NCBI RefSeq assembly: GCF_001310955.1
Contig: NZ_BAZX01000002.1
Coordinates: forward strand, 1-64,000
DNA from: Marinifilum fragile JCM 15579
GTDB taxonomy: Bacteria > Bacteroidota > Bacteroidia > Bacteroidales > Marinifilaceae
Length of the DNA: 64,000 nucleotides
Reading direction: 5' to 3'
In this document: positions 53,774-61,791 of the stretch, one piece after another
Layout: the number at the start of each line of letters is the position of its first letter
How positions within the stretch are numbered: position 1 is the first letter of the stretch
Notes under the pieces: generated by a model
What the model was told of the DNA's origin: nothing
Seen by the model: the letters and a program-made list of their open reading frames with translations, nothing else
Database searches by the model: none
Made by a program: the position numbers and the translations under genes

Positions 53774-55360
53774 ATGGACTTACTTTCATCTTCTTATTTT
53801 GTTCTATTTCTTATTGTTGCTATCGGATTTATTGTTGGAAACATTAAAATAAAAGGAATTTCTTTGGATGTTTCGGCAGTTATTTTTGTTGCTTTGGTTT
53901 TTGGGCACTTTGGTGTAAGTATTCCTAAGGACATCCAAAATATTGGACTTACCCTGTTCATATTTACCATTGGAATTCAGGCCGGACCTGGTTTTTTCGA
54001 ATCCTTTAAAAAGAATGGGAGAGAGCTAATAGTTTTGGCTTTTATTTTGGTTGGTAGTGCCTCCTTAATTACCATTTTACTTGCCTTAATTTTTAAAATC
54101 GATACCGCTATTGCCATAGGATTGTTAACGGGATCGCTAACCAGTACTCCCGGACTTGCTGCAGCTATCGAATCTACCCAATCAGCAATGGCATCCATTG
54201 GTTACGGTATTGCCTATCCTTTCGGAGTTATTGGAGTGATTCTATTTGTTAGAATGTATCCGAAACTGTTTAAAGTGGATATTGAAAAAGAAGCACAAAA
54301 GCTGGAAGATGAGGCTCAGCAGAATTTTCCTGAACTATTCAATAAAAACTTTGTAGTTGAGAATGAAAATATTGTTGGCAGAAGCATTGCCGAGCTTAAA
54401 ATTCGATCGATGACCCAAGCCAATATCTCAAGAATCATGCACAATGGGGAAAGTATTGTTCCTACACCAAATACCATTTTAGAAGCTGGCGATATTGTGA
54501 AGCTTATTGGTACCGAACAGGCTTTGGAGAGAGCCAAAATGATCATTGGAGAAGAGACAGAGGAAAAGATCCCTTTAAGCCGAGATTATGTGGTGGAGTC
54601 GGTTTTGGTAACCAACAAGCAGGTGGTGAATAAAACCATTGGGCAGCTAAATGTTTTGGCCAATTACAATGCTCGCATTACCCGTATCCGTAGAGCAGGG
54701 ATTGATATGGTAGCCAGTTCAAAATCAGAAATCCGTTTTGGTGATAAATTGGTTGTAGCTTGTGGAACCGCTAATATCAACAACGTGCGTCACCTGTTTG
54801 GGAACGATAGTAAGAAGTTATCTGATACCGATTTCTTTCCAATTGCGACAGGAATTGTACTTGGTGTGTTGGTAGGGAAGTTAAAAATTTCCTTTTCCGA
54901 TGAATTTACCTTCAGCCTTGGACTAACCGGAGGTGTACTTATGGTAGCCTTGGTTTTAAGTAGAATAGGAAAAACGGGGCCTATCCTTTGGACCATGTCG
55001 GGGTCGGCAAACCAATTACTTCGACAGCTTGGATTACTCATGTTTTTAGCCGTAGTGGGAACCAGTGCGGGAGCTCATTTGGTACAAACCTTTCAGGAAT
55101 CGGGTTTGGCACTTTTTGCAATAGGTATTGCAATTACCTTATTGCCAATGATTCTTACCACCCTAATTGGGCACTTCGTATTAAAAATGAACATTCTTAA
55201 TTTACTGGGTGCATTAACAGGCAGTATGACCAGTACCCCAGGTTTGGCTGCAGTTGATGGCATGTCCGATTCCAGTGCACAATCCATAGCCTATGCAACG
55301 GTTTATCCAATTGCAATGGTGTTTTTAATTGTTTGTGTACAGATACTGAGTATGCTGTAA
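53774..55360 (+). CDS. YidE/AspT-type transporter with two TrkA_C domains
   Basis: An inner-membrane putative antiporter of the AspT/YidE/YbjL family. From ATG 53774 (MDLLSSSYFVLFLIVAIGF) it is about 528 aa. It comprises five or six helices (residues 8-170), two cytoplasmic TrkA_C (RCK_C) domains (about 190-365: VGRSIAELKIRSMTQANISRI and VNKTIGQLNVLANYNARITRI), and five or six further helices. The duplicated membrane half carries the family motif twice: TGSLTSTPGLAAAIES and TGSMTSTPGLAAVDGM. An in-frame ATG at 53723 would add 17 unlikely residues. Substrate unknown. A repeat array begins 10 nt after its stop codon. Confidence 0.9.
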   Translation: MDLLSSSYFVLFLIVAIGFIVGNIKIKGISLDVSAVIFVALVFGHFGVSIPKDIQNIGLTLFIFTIGIQAGPGFFESFKKNGRELIVLAFILVGSASLITILLALIFKIDTAIAIGLLTGSLTSTPGLAAAIESTQSAMASIGYGIAYPFGVIGVILFVRMYPKLFKVDIEKEAQKLEDEAQQNFPELFNKNFVVENENIVGRSIAELKIRSMTQANISRIMHNGESIVPTPNTILEAGDIVKLIGTEQALERAKMIIGEETEEKIPLSRDYVVESVLVTNKQVVNKTIGQLNVLANYNARITRIRRAGIDMVASSKSEIRFGDKLVVACGTANINNVRHLFGNDSKKLSDTDFFPIATGIVLGVLVGKLKISFSDEFTFSLGLTGGVLMVALVLSRIGKTGPILWTMSGSANQLLRQLGLLMFLAVVGTSAGAHLVQTFQESGLALFAIGIAITLLPMILTTLIGHFVLKMNILNLLGALTGSMTSTPGLAAVDGMSDSSAQSIAYATVYPIAMVFLIVCVQILSML

Positions 55361-55369
55361 AGTTGGGTT

Positions 55370-55568
55370 CTAGACTAGAAAATATATCAACAAGACAAAA
55401 AGCATTATTAGCAAGACAAGGTGGAAGATTTTCCAAGACATGGAGGAAGCGCAGAAAGACCAAAGTAATGTGCTCCAAGACACATCAAAACTTCTTCCAA
55501 GACAAGCGTGAACTGCTCCAATACATGCAGTCGGAGCCTCCAAGACAGGTTTTTCTCGTTCCAAGACC
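55370..55568. repeat. Equidistant short-repeat array, head TCCAAGACA, period 21-22 bp
   Basis: Heads with core CAAGACA begin at 55391, 55412, 55434, 55455, 55476, 55498, 55519, 55541 and 55562. A degenerate one (CTAGACT) begins at 55370. Successive distances are 21, 21, 22, 21, 21, 22, 21, 22 and 21 bp, a mean of about 21.3. Four of the inner heads carry the full 9-mer TCCAAGACA exactly, and variants are AGAAAGACC, TCCAATACA and TCCAAGACC. The 12-13 nt tails are unrelated to one another. On the minus strand the head reads TGTCTTGGA. The non-triplet period and varied tails exclude a coding or plain tandem repeat. Convergent gap between yidE and xth. Confidence 0.92.
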
Positions 55569-55631
55569 AAAGAGTAGGATTTACTACTGTCTTTTTCGTA
55601 GTACTTACTGTATGGTAGCTATGAGATTAGG

Positions 55632-55748
55632 GAATCAAGCGATTCATTCATGGGGGTATCACTTCAAGTGATGCTCTCTCTGTAGAGAAAAAGCTAAAAA
55701 ACCTACAATTTGGCTTTAAATTGATACCCTCATTGTAGTGAGAGCATC
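55632..55748. repeat. REP-like cluster of palindromes and inverted repeats
   Basis: Contained here are GAATC-AAGC-GATTC (55632-55645), the perfect hairpin ATCACTT-C-AAGTGAT (55658-55672), and two longer inverted pairs. GGGTATCA (55654-55661) pairs with TGATACCC (55722-55729), and GATGCTCTC (55670-55678) with GAGAGCATC (55740-55748). The pairs interleave rather than nest. CTACAAT (55702-55708) also pairs with ATTGTAG (55732-55738). The dense palindromes and inverted unit pair resemble REP/REPIN elements mobilised by RAYT transposases, though none is encoded here. Confidence 0.55.
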
Positions 55749-55764
55749 AATAAGCAAAAATACT

Positions 55765-56532
55765 TTAAAACTCCATTTCAACTACGATAGGACAGTGATC
55801 GGAATGCACAACATCAGCAAGGATAGAGGCACCTTTAAGCTTCTCCTGCAAACTTTCACTTACCATGTGATAGTCGATTCTCCAGCCCAGGTTCTTGCCT
55901 CTGGAACCAGCGCGGTAGCTCCACCAGCTATATTTATCTGGCGATTGATCGAAAACGCGGAATGTATCGATAAAACCACTTTCCAGAAATTGGCTTACCC
56001 ATTCTCTTTCCTCAGGTAAAAAGCCAGAAACGCCTTTTTTCTTTTCAGGTCTGCTGATATCAATGGCTTTGTGGCAGATGTTAAAGTCGCCACCAATAAC
56101 AAGATTGGGTCTTTCCTTTTTCAGTTCGTTGATGTATTCCTGGAAATAGGCCAACCATTCCATTTTATAGTCCTGTCTTGGCCCTCCGGTAGTTCCCGAT
56201 GGATGATAGGTGCTAAATACCGAAATATCGCCAAAATCGGCTCTTATTGCCCTTCCTTCAATATCGTATTTGTCGTTATCCACTCCTGTAACAATGGCAT
56301 TAGGTTTTTCCTTGCTCAAGATACCAACGCCGCTGTATCCTTTTTTCTCGGCAGAAAACCAGTAGCAATGGTATCCTAACTCCTCAAACAATTGAGATTC
56401 GATCTGCTCAGGTTGTGCTTTGGTTTCCTGAATCAATAAAATGTCAGGATTTTCTTCTTTCAACCAACCAATCAAGTCTTTCCCCAATGCAGCTCTAATA
56501 CCGTTTACATTGTAGCTAATTATTTTTTTCAT
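55765..56532 (-). CDS. xth: Exodeoxyribonuclease III
   Basis: AP endonuclease and 3'-5' exonuclease of base-excision repair. The 255-aa protein shows the complete exonuclease-endonuclease-phosphatase signatures: [29 protein letters not shown] (metal-binding Glu), [27 protein letters not shown] and [14 protein letters not shown] (catalytic Asp-His). It converges on the YidE gene across the repeat-rich gap and is divergent from rsgA. Confidence 0.96.
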   Translation of the reverse strand: MKKIISYNVNGIRAALGKDLIGWLKEENPDILLIQETKAQPEQIESQLFEELGYHCYWFSAEKKGYSGVGILSKEKPNAIVTGVDNDKYDIEGRAIRADFGDISVFSTYHPSGTTGGPRQDYKMEWLAYFQEYINELKKERPNLVIGGDFNICHKAIDISRPEKKKGVSGFLPEEREWVSQFLESGFIDTFRVFDQSPDKYSWWSYRAGSRGKNLGWRIDYHMVSESLQEKLKGASILADVVHSDHCPIVVEMEF

Positions 56533-56653
56533 GTATCTAGTGTGTGTTTATAGCAACGAATGATTCAAAATGCAATTTAGTAAAGATAAGTACCATATTT
56601 GTATTTTGACAAATAACAAATTCCTTAAAATGCACTCTTTTCCTTAAAATCAA

Positions 56654-56671
56654 CTATTTTGTACAAAATAG
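56654..56671. promoter_or_regulatory. Perfect 18-bp palindrome before rsgA, operator candidate
   Basis: CTATTTTGTACAAAATAG is its own reverse complement over 18 bp and ends 7 nt before the rsgA start codon. It lies in the divergent xth/rsgA promoter region. A dimeric regulator site is the likely meaning, but the protein is unknown. Confidence 0.5.
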
Positions 56672-56678
56672 ATAGACA

Positions 56679-57605
56679 TTGAAAGAAGGACTGGTTATAA
56701 AATCGACAGGAAGTTGGTATACTGTAAAAACCAACGATGGAGAAATTCACAATTGCCGTATCAAAGGGCGATTTAGAATGGAAGGAATTAGAACTACCAA
56801 TCCTATTGCGGTTGGCGACAAAGTAAATTTTGAGGATGATAATGAATCGAAAGTGATTGTAAGTATTCACGATCGAAAGAACTATATCATTCGAAAGTCA
56901 TCAAACCTGTCGAAGCACAGTCAGATTATAGCTTCTAATGTTGATCAGGCATTCTTGATTGTAACGGTAAATTATCCTTTGACCACTACAACTTTTATTG
57001 ATCGATTTTTAGCTGCTGCCGAAGCATATCGTATTCCGGTTCGCTTAATCTTCAATAAAATTGATCGATATCGCCCAAATGATATGGACAGATTGGATGA
57101 GTTGAAGGGAATTTACGAGAAAATAGGCTACAAGTGCTACGAAATCTCTGCCAAGAATGGTACTCATATTGATCTTATTAAAGATGCTTTAAAGGATAAT
57201 ATCAATCTTCTTTCCGGACATTCCGGGGTTGGTAAATCAACATTGATTAATGTCATTCAACCCGGGTTGGATTTAAAAACCGGCGAGATTTCAGAAGCTC
57301 ACTCTCAAGGAAAGCACACTACAACTTTCTCAGAGATGTTTGAGTTGGATTTTGGAGGTTATATCATCGATACTCCGGGGATTAGAGGATTTGGAACCAT
57401 TGATATGGAAAAGGAAGAGATGTCGCACTTTTTTCCTGAAATATTCGATACTTCGAAAGAATGCCAATTCAACAATTGCAGTCACATACATGAACCCAAA
57501 TGTGCTGTAAAAGCTGCTGTTGAAGCAGGTGAAATTAGTATTACTCGTTACGAAAGTTACCTGGGAATGGTAATGGAGGATGAGAATAGTAAATACAGAA
57601 TTTGA
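56679..57605 (+). CDS. rsgA: Ribosome small subunit-dependent GTPase A
   Basis: Circularly permuted GTPase that helps late 30S assembly. The 308-aa protein has an N-terminal OB fold (GLVIKSTGSWYTVKTNDGE), then G4 FNKIDRY, G1 GHSGVGKSTLI, G3 DTPGIRGFG and the C-terminal zinc site CQFNNCSHIHEPKCAVKAA. The start is TTG 56679; no ATG fits before the OB fold. Confidence 0.96.
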   Translation: MKEGLVIKSTGSWYTVKTNDGEIHNCRIKGRFRMEGIRTTNPIAVGDKVNFEDDNESKVIVSIHDRKNYIIRKSSNLSKHSQIIASNVDQAFLIVTVNYPLTTTTFIDRFLAAAEAYRIPVRLIFNKIDRYRPNDMDRLDELKGIYEKIGYKCYEISAKNGTHIDLIKDALKDNINLLSGHSGVGKSTLINVIQPGLDLKTGEISEAHSQGKHTTTFSEMFELDFGGYIIDTPGIRGFGTIDMEKEEMSHFFPEIFDTSKECQFNNCSHIHEPKCAVKAAVEAGEISITRYESYLGMVMEDENSKYRI

Positions 57606-57634
57606 TTACAGTTAACTGTTAAAATATAGAATCC

Positions 57635-57659
57635 AGCACGTAGTTTTTACGTGCTTTTT
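57635..57659 (+). terminator. rsgA terminator
   Basis: AGCACGTA pairs with TACGTGCT (8 bp) with a 5-nt loop, followed by TTTT. A 12-bp palindrome ACAGTTAACTGT (57608-57619) lies just before it. Confidence 0.85.
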
Positions 57660-57729
57660 ACATCGGTACTATTCGATTTAAAATGATTATCCCGTGTAAA
57701 CCGAAAGAGCTAAAAAAGAATATTTAAAA

Positions 57730-58761
57730 ATGGCAAAAATACTGAACCCTGAAGAATTCCTTGAATTGGGAAAAACTCTTCCAATGATTGATGTAAGAAC
57801 TCCGGCAGAATTTGAAGAAGGACACATTCCTGATGCTTTAAATATTCCCATTTTTACAAATGAAGAAAGGGCTTTGGTTGGTACCAAATACAAAAGAGCA
57901 AGTAAGGATGCTGCAGTTCTTTTGGGTCTTGAATTGGTTGGTCCTAAACTGGCCAAATTTGTAAAAATGGCTAAGAAATTTGCACCGCAAAAAGAAATTA
58001 TGGTGCACTGTTGGCGAGGAGGAATGCGAAGTGGAAGTATGGCTTGGTTATTTGAAACAGCAGGCTTTAAGGTTTATTTGCTAAAAGGAGGATACAAGGC
58101 ATATCGAGGATACATACGCAATCAGTTTGCCGAAAAATCGGAATTGGTAGTTTTGGGAGGCATGACAGGTAGCGGAAAAACGGAAGTTTTACTCGAAATG
58201 CAAAAGAAAGGTGCACAGGTACTGGATTTGGAAGGAGTAGCTCATCACAAAGGATCTGTATTTGGAGCATTAGGACAAGCTGATCAACCAACCAATGAGA
58301 ATTTTGAGAATGAATTGGCTAAAGTGTGGTTGGAATTGGATCCCAACAAACCAATTTGGGTTGAGGATGAAAGTAAATCTATAGGTTCAGTATGGATTAA
58401 TGATGCTTTATTTCACAGAATGCGTAAAACTGATGTTGTAAAAATTCTTATTCCAAAATCTGAAAGAATAAAAAGACTTGTGGAAGAATATGCTTGTTTC
58501 GACTCTGAGATTTTAGCGCAAATGATCTCTAAAATAGGGAAAAGATTAGGAGGATTAAATGTAAAATTAGCATTTGAAAGTCTAGAGAAAGAAGATTATG
58601 CCACTGTTGCAGATATTACATTAAACTACTACGATAAGGCTTACAGACATGGTTTAGCAAAACGAGAGGACCAAACCATTCATTATTTGGAGTTGGAAAA
58701 AGACAATCCTACAGAAAATGCACAGAGGGTAATTGAGTTTTACAATTCGATTAAAAAGTAG
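57730..58761 (+). CDS. mnmH: tRNA 2-selenouridine synthase
   Basis: Replaces the sulfur of 2-thiouridine at tRNA wobble positions with selenium, via a geranylated intermediate. The 343-aa protein has an N-terminal rhodanese domain (residues 5-130; PMIDVRTPAEFEEGHIPDA, active-site Cys in MVHCWRGGMRSGS) and a C-terminal P-loop domain (GGMTGSGKTEVLLEM). The partner SelD is not in the window. It is convergent with YceI, with one base between the stop codons. Confidence 0.95.
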   Translation: MAKILNPEEFLELGKTLPMIDVRTPAEFEEGHIPDALNIPIFTNEERALVGTKYKRASKDAAVLLGLELVGPKLAKFVKMAKKFAPQKEIMVHCWRGGMRSGSMAWLFETAGFKVYLLKGGYKAYRGYIRNQFAEKSELVVLGGMTGSGKTEVLLEMQKKGAQVLDLEGVAHHKGSVFGALGQADQPTNENFENELAKVWLELDPNKPIWVEDESKSIGSVWINDALFHRMRKTDVVKILIPKSERIKRLVEEYACFDSEILAQMISKIGKRLGGLNVKLAFESLEKEDYATVADITLNYYDKAYRHGLAKREDQTIHYLELEKDNPTENAQRVIEFYNSIKK

Positions 58762-58762
58762 T

Positions 58763-59287
58763 CTATTCTATCACACAGGTAATTGTGATTTCTATTTCTT
58801 TGCCAACAAAAAAGCCGCTTTGAGGACCCACTTTAAAATCGAGGCGGTTTACTTGTAGTTTGCCGGTAAATGTTTGCCGAGAGTAGTTAAAAATGATTTC
58901 TACCTCTTTGCTTTCACCATGCATTGTAAGAATTCCGGTAAGTTTGTAATTCATTCCATTGTGAAATACACCAGTTGATTTGAAACAAATTTCAGGGTAA
59001 TTGGCAACATCTAAGTATTTTTCTCCCTTTACCACTTGATCTCTCTTCTTCATTTTTGTTCTGAATGTTGTTGCATCAGTACAGACATCAAAAGAGGCCG
59101 TGGAAATATCTTTTGGGTCGAATTTCACATTTCCTTTCATTCCGGAAAAGTTTCCTTTTACCTTGTTTGCACCAAGATTGGCTACTCGAAACTCAATTTT
59201 GGATTTTTCGGGATTAATATTCTGGGATAAGCATGTAATATGAATCCCTCCAATAATCATTACCAACAACATCAATCTTCTGATCAT
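58763..59287 (-). CDS. YceI family periplasmic protein
   Basis: A 174-aa secreted lipocalin-like protein that binds isoprenoid-type ligands in known family members. The signal peptide is MIRRLMLLVMIIGGIHITCLSQ. Mature motifs are KSKIEFRVANLGANKVKGNFSGMKG, KYLDVANYPEICFKS and KLTGILTMHGESKEVEI. Family membership is clear; the ligand is unknown. It is convergent with mnmH and divergent from the kinase gene at 59504. Confidence 0.92.
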   Translation of the reverse strand: MIRRLMLLVMIIGGIHITCLSQNINPEKSKIEFRVANLGANKVKGNFSGMKGNVKFDPKDISTASFDVCTDATTFRTKMKKRDQVVKGEKYLDVANYPEICFKSTGVFHNGMNYKLTGILTMHGESKEVEIIFNYSRQTFTGKLQVNRLDFKVGPQSGFFVGKEIEITITCVIE

Positions 59288-59503
59288 ATGATATACTTTT
59301 GGAGTTAATACTTGAATAGGATGTAAAGCCTTTGTTTATAAACAAATATAATCCATAATAGATGATCAATACAAAACTAAATTTGGAATTGTAAAATAGG
59401 ATTGGATGTAAAATGAAATATAGCAGGAGATATTTTTTGACTCTCGAATAAGATTTAAATTGATTTGTCGTTACCTTTATCAGAAACCAATTAATATTCA
59501 GCA

Positions 59504-60649
59504 TTGGACTTTTACCTTAATAACCGGAATTGGAAGTACCACTTTTTAGTTGTTGCAATTGTGATTGTGGCCGTATCATTGCTTTATACCAATAGTTTGG
59601 TGAAAAAACTGGCCCACGAAGAAGCAAAGAAAGTAGAGCTTTGGGCAATTGGTTTAAAGAGTCTCGATACCAATCCAAACCAAGATATTGCCTTGATACA
59701 AAGAATAATGGAGGACAACGAAACCATTCCTATGATTATAGCTGATGAAAATGATAGCATAATTGCTCACAGGAATATTAATTTTCCAGAGAATCAAGAA
59801 GAGAAAATAGTATCAAGGGAATTGGTTAAAATGAAGAATGAGAATCATTCCATTACCATTGAATTGATTAATGGTAAAAATTACATTTACTACGATGATT
59901 CAAATATTCTAAAGCGCCTTGCTTGGTATCCATTCATTCAGTTAGGAGCGATTATTACTTTCATTGTCATTGCATTTTTGGCTTTTTCCTATTCAAAATC
60001 AGCAGAACAGAATCGTGTTTGGGTTGGTATGTCGAAAGAAACAGCACATCAGTTGGGGACCCCAATTAGTTCCCTTATGGCCTGGATGGAATTGATGAAG
60101 TTGGGAAGTCCAAGTCCGACAATGGTTGAAGAAATGTCGAAAGATGTAACCCGGTTGGAGGTAATTGCCGAGCGATTCTCAAAAATTGGTTCAAAACCGA
60201 TATTAAAACCTCAGAATTTGCATGAAATTCTTGATGTGAGCATAGAATACCTAAAGAAAAGAACATCGGATAAAATTGAATTTATTTTTACCCATACTGA
60301 TTTGAAAAATGAGTTGGTACCTTTAAACAAAGAGTTATTTTCCTGGGTGATAGAAAACTTGACGAAAAATGCAGTTGATGCAATGGAGGGAAAGGGAGAG
60401 CTTCGTTTTTCTATAACTGAAGGCAAAGAAAAAATAGTATTAGACATCAAAGATACTGGGAAAGGTATCGCGAAAGGTCAATTTAAAACCGTTTTTAAAC
60501 CAGGCTATACTTCCAAAAAGCGTGGTTGGGGATTAGGATTGTCTTTGGCAAAAAGAATTATCGAAAATTATCATAGCGGAAAAATATTTATTGCCAGCTC
60601 AGAACTAGGAAAAGGTACCGTTTTTAGAATAATTTTGCCTATAAACTGA
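59504..60649 (+). CDS. Membrane sensor histidine kinase
   Basis: The 381-aa protein has two transmembrane helices (about residues 12-31 and 143-163) flanking a small periplasmic sensor domain. The H box is unusual, AHQLGTPISSLMAWMELMK, as in the HQLGTP subclass. The N box is NLTKNAVDAMEG, G1 is IKDTGKGIAKGQF and G2 is RGWGLGLSLAKRII. It starts at TTG 59504. No response regulator neighbours it. The signal is unknown. Confidence 0.92.
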   Translation: MDFYLNNRNWKYHFLVVAIVIVAVSLLYTNSLVKKLAHEEAKKVELWAIGLKSLDTNPNQDIALIQRIMEDNETIPMIIADENDSIIAHRNINFPENQEEKIVSRELVKMKNENHSITIELINGKNYIYYDDSNILKRLAWYPFIQLGAIITFIVIAFLAFSYSKSAEQNRVWVGMSKETAHQLGTPISSLMAWMELMKLGSPSPTMVEEMSKDVTRLEVIAERFSKIGSKPILKPQNLHEILDVSIEYLKKRTSDKIEFIFTHTDLKNELVPLNKELFSWVIENLTKNAVDAMEGKGELRFSITEGKEKIVLDIKDTGKGIAKGQFKTVFKPGYTSKKRGWGLGLSLAKRIIENYHSGKIFIASSELGKGTVFRIILPIN

Positions 60650-60679
60650 AAGTTCTGGTTTTCAAATCACCAGAAATGT

Positions 60680-60710
60680 TTTGAAACAAAAAAAGAACTC
60701 CTTATTTTTG
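60680..60710 (+). promoter_or_regulatory. Bacteroidota promoter (-33 TTTG, -7 TATTTTTG)
   Basis: TTTG (60680-60683), 19 nt, then TATTTTTG (60703-60710) matches the consensus TTTG-N19-TAnnTTTG exactly. It is 130 nt upstream of the DUF177 gene and gives a leader that begins with the hairpin CCCG-TTTTTAAG-CGGG. Confidence 0.75.
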
Positions 60711-60820
60711 CAGCCCGTTTTTAAGCGGGATTGCTTATTGAATGCTTGTTTAGCATCAGTAATTGCTTGAAATTGACAAAAAAGATGTATTTTTTTGTGA
60801 ATTCGTAAGATTAATTTTTA

Positions 60821-60828
60821 TACTTTTG
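60821..60828 (+). promoter_or_regulatory. Second, proximal -7 element before the DUF177-rpmF operon
   Basis: TACTTTTG fits TAnnTTTG and lies 12 nt before the TTG start, which would give an almost leaderless mRNA. With the distal promoter at 60680-60710 the operon may have two start sites. Confidence 0.5.
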
Positions 60829-60839
60829 CAAAGTTTTAT

Positions 60840-61376
60840 TTGAATATTTTGGAATATCCAACAAAATATACGATTCCTTTTAAGGGCTTAAAGGATGGTT
60901 TACATGAATTCGATTTCAAAGTAGATCATGAGTTCTTTGAGTATTTTCAAGAGGAAGATGTTTACCAGGGAGAAGCTGATGTAAAAATCACTTTTAATAA
61001 AAAAACACTGGTAACCACTTTAAAGTTTGAATTAAAAGGAAAGTTAAACATAGCTTGCGACAGGTGTTTGGAAGATCTGGAGATTGATGTTGAGGGTGAA
61101 AATTCTCTATATTTGAAATTTGGTGAAGAACACGAAGAGTTGGCAGATGATGTAATTGTTCTTGCAGAATCGGAAAATGAGATTAATCTGGCACAATACA
61201 TCTATGAGCTGTTTGAATTGAGCTTACCTTTAAGCTTTATTCACCCTGATGATGAAGAAGGGAACAGCACTTGTAATGAAAAAATGATTCAAAAATTGAA
61301 TGACCTCTCGGTGAATGAGGAAGAGAAGATTGACCCGAGATGGAATGATTTAAGAAAATTGATTGATAATAACTAG
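60840..61376 (+). CDS. DUF177 (YceD) family protein
   Basis: The 178-aa acidic protein is the conserved partner of rpmF, and in other bacteria is implicated in 23S rRNA or L32 metabolism. The core CDRCLEDLEIDVEGENSLYLKFG has the CxxC motif, and the C-terminus ends with DPRWNDLRKLIDN. The start is TTG 60840, placed right after a -7 element. It is followed 16 nt later by rpmF, forming the classic pair. Confidence 0.93.
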   Translation: MNILEYPTKYTIPFKGLKDGLHEFDFKVDHEFFEYFQEEDVYQGEADVKITFNKKTLVTTLKFELKGKLNIACDRCLEDLEIDVEGENSLYLKFGEEHEELADDVIVLAESENEINLAQYIYELFELSLPLSFIHPDDEEGNSTCNEKMIQKLNDLSVNEEEKIDPRWNDLRKLIDNN

Positions 61377-61392
61377 TTAAATAGGTTGAAAA

Positions 61393-61578
61393 ATGGCACA
61401 TCCAAAACACAGAACGTCGAAGCAGAGAAGAAATAAGAGAAGAAGTCATCTTAGAACAACTCCTGCTACTTTAGCATCTTGCTCAAATTGCGGAGCAACT
61501 GTTAAATATCACACTGTTTGCCCTGAGTGCGGTTATTACAGAGGCAAATTAGCTATTGAAAAAGAAGTTACAGCATAA
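61393..61578 (+). CDS. rpmF: 50S ribosomal protein L32
   Basis: The 61-aa ribosomal protein has the basic start AHPKHRTSKQRRNKRRSH and a zinc ribbon CSNCGATVKYHTVCPECG with four cysteines (a zinc-containing form of L32). It is cotranscribed with the DUF177 gene. Confidence 0.98.
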   Translation: MAHPKHRTSKQRRNKRRSHLRTTPATLASCSNCGATVKYHTVCPECGYYRGKLAIEKEVTA

Positions 61579-61647
61579 CCTGAGTACAATTATTCAGGTT
61601 TGAAGCTATATAAATTTGCTCCTCAGATTCTTCTTAGGGGCAAATTT
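61577..61647 (+). other. Two hairpins between rpmF and fabH
   Basis: First stem: AACCTGA (61577-61583) with TCAGGTT (61594-61600), overlapping the rpmF stop codon. Second stem: AAATTTGCTCCT (61612-61623) with AGGGGCAAATTT (61636-61647), 12 bp with one G-T pair and a 12-nt loop. Neither has a strong T-run in the plus direction. They could be mRNA-stability or attenuation structures between the ribosomal gene and fabH. The rest of the 213-bp gap shows no supportable gene. Confidence 0.55.
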
Positions 61648-61791
61648 GCGTTATACATGATCGTTCTTGCTTTATCACAGTTTGTTGATGATAGAGGTGT
61701 GATATTAACCTTTAAAATCCATGATTTGCTAGAGAAAAATCTGTATACTTGTAAGCTGAATTATCTGATGAACACTAAGTAAGCTTAAACA

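Noticed and set aside
55370-55568. CRISPR array
   Set aside because: Repeats are only about 9 bp and spacers 12-13 bp, the repeat is not palindromic, there is no leader and no cas gene in the window. CRISPR repeats and spacers are usually more than 20 bp each.
55333-55671. Open reading frame of 112 codons running through the second repeat array
   Set aside because: It begins inside yidE in another frame, the repeat period is not a multiple of three, and the translation shows no repeating protein pattern; a chance frame.
61600-61782. 60-codon open frame between rpmF and fabH
   Set aside because: It begins inside a strong hairpin, has no plausible start context and no recognisable protein features.
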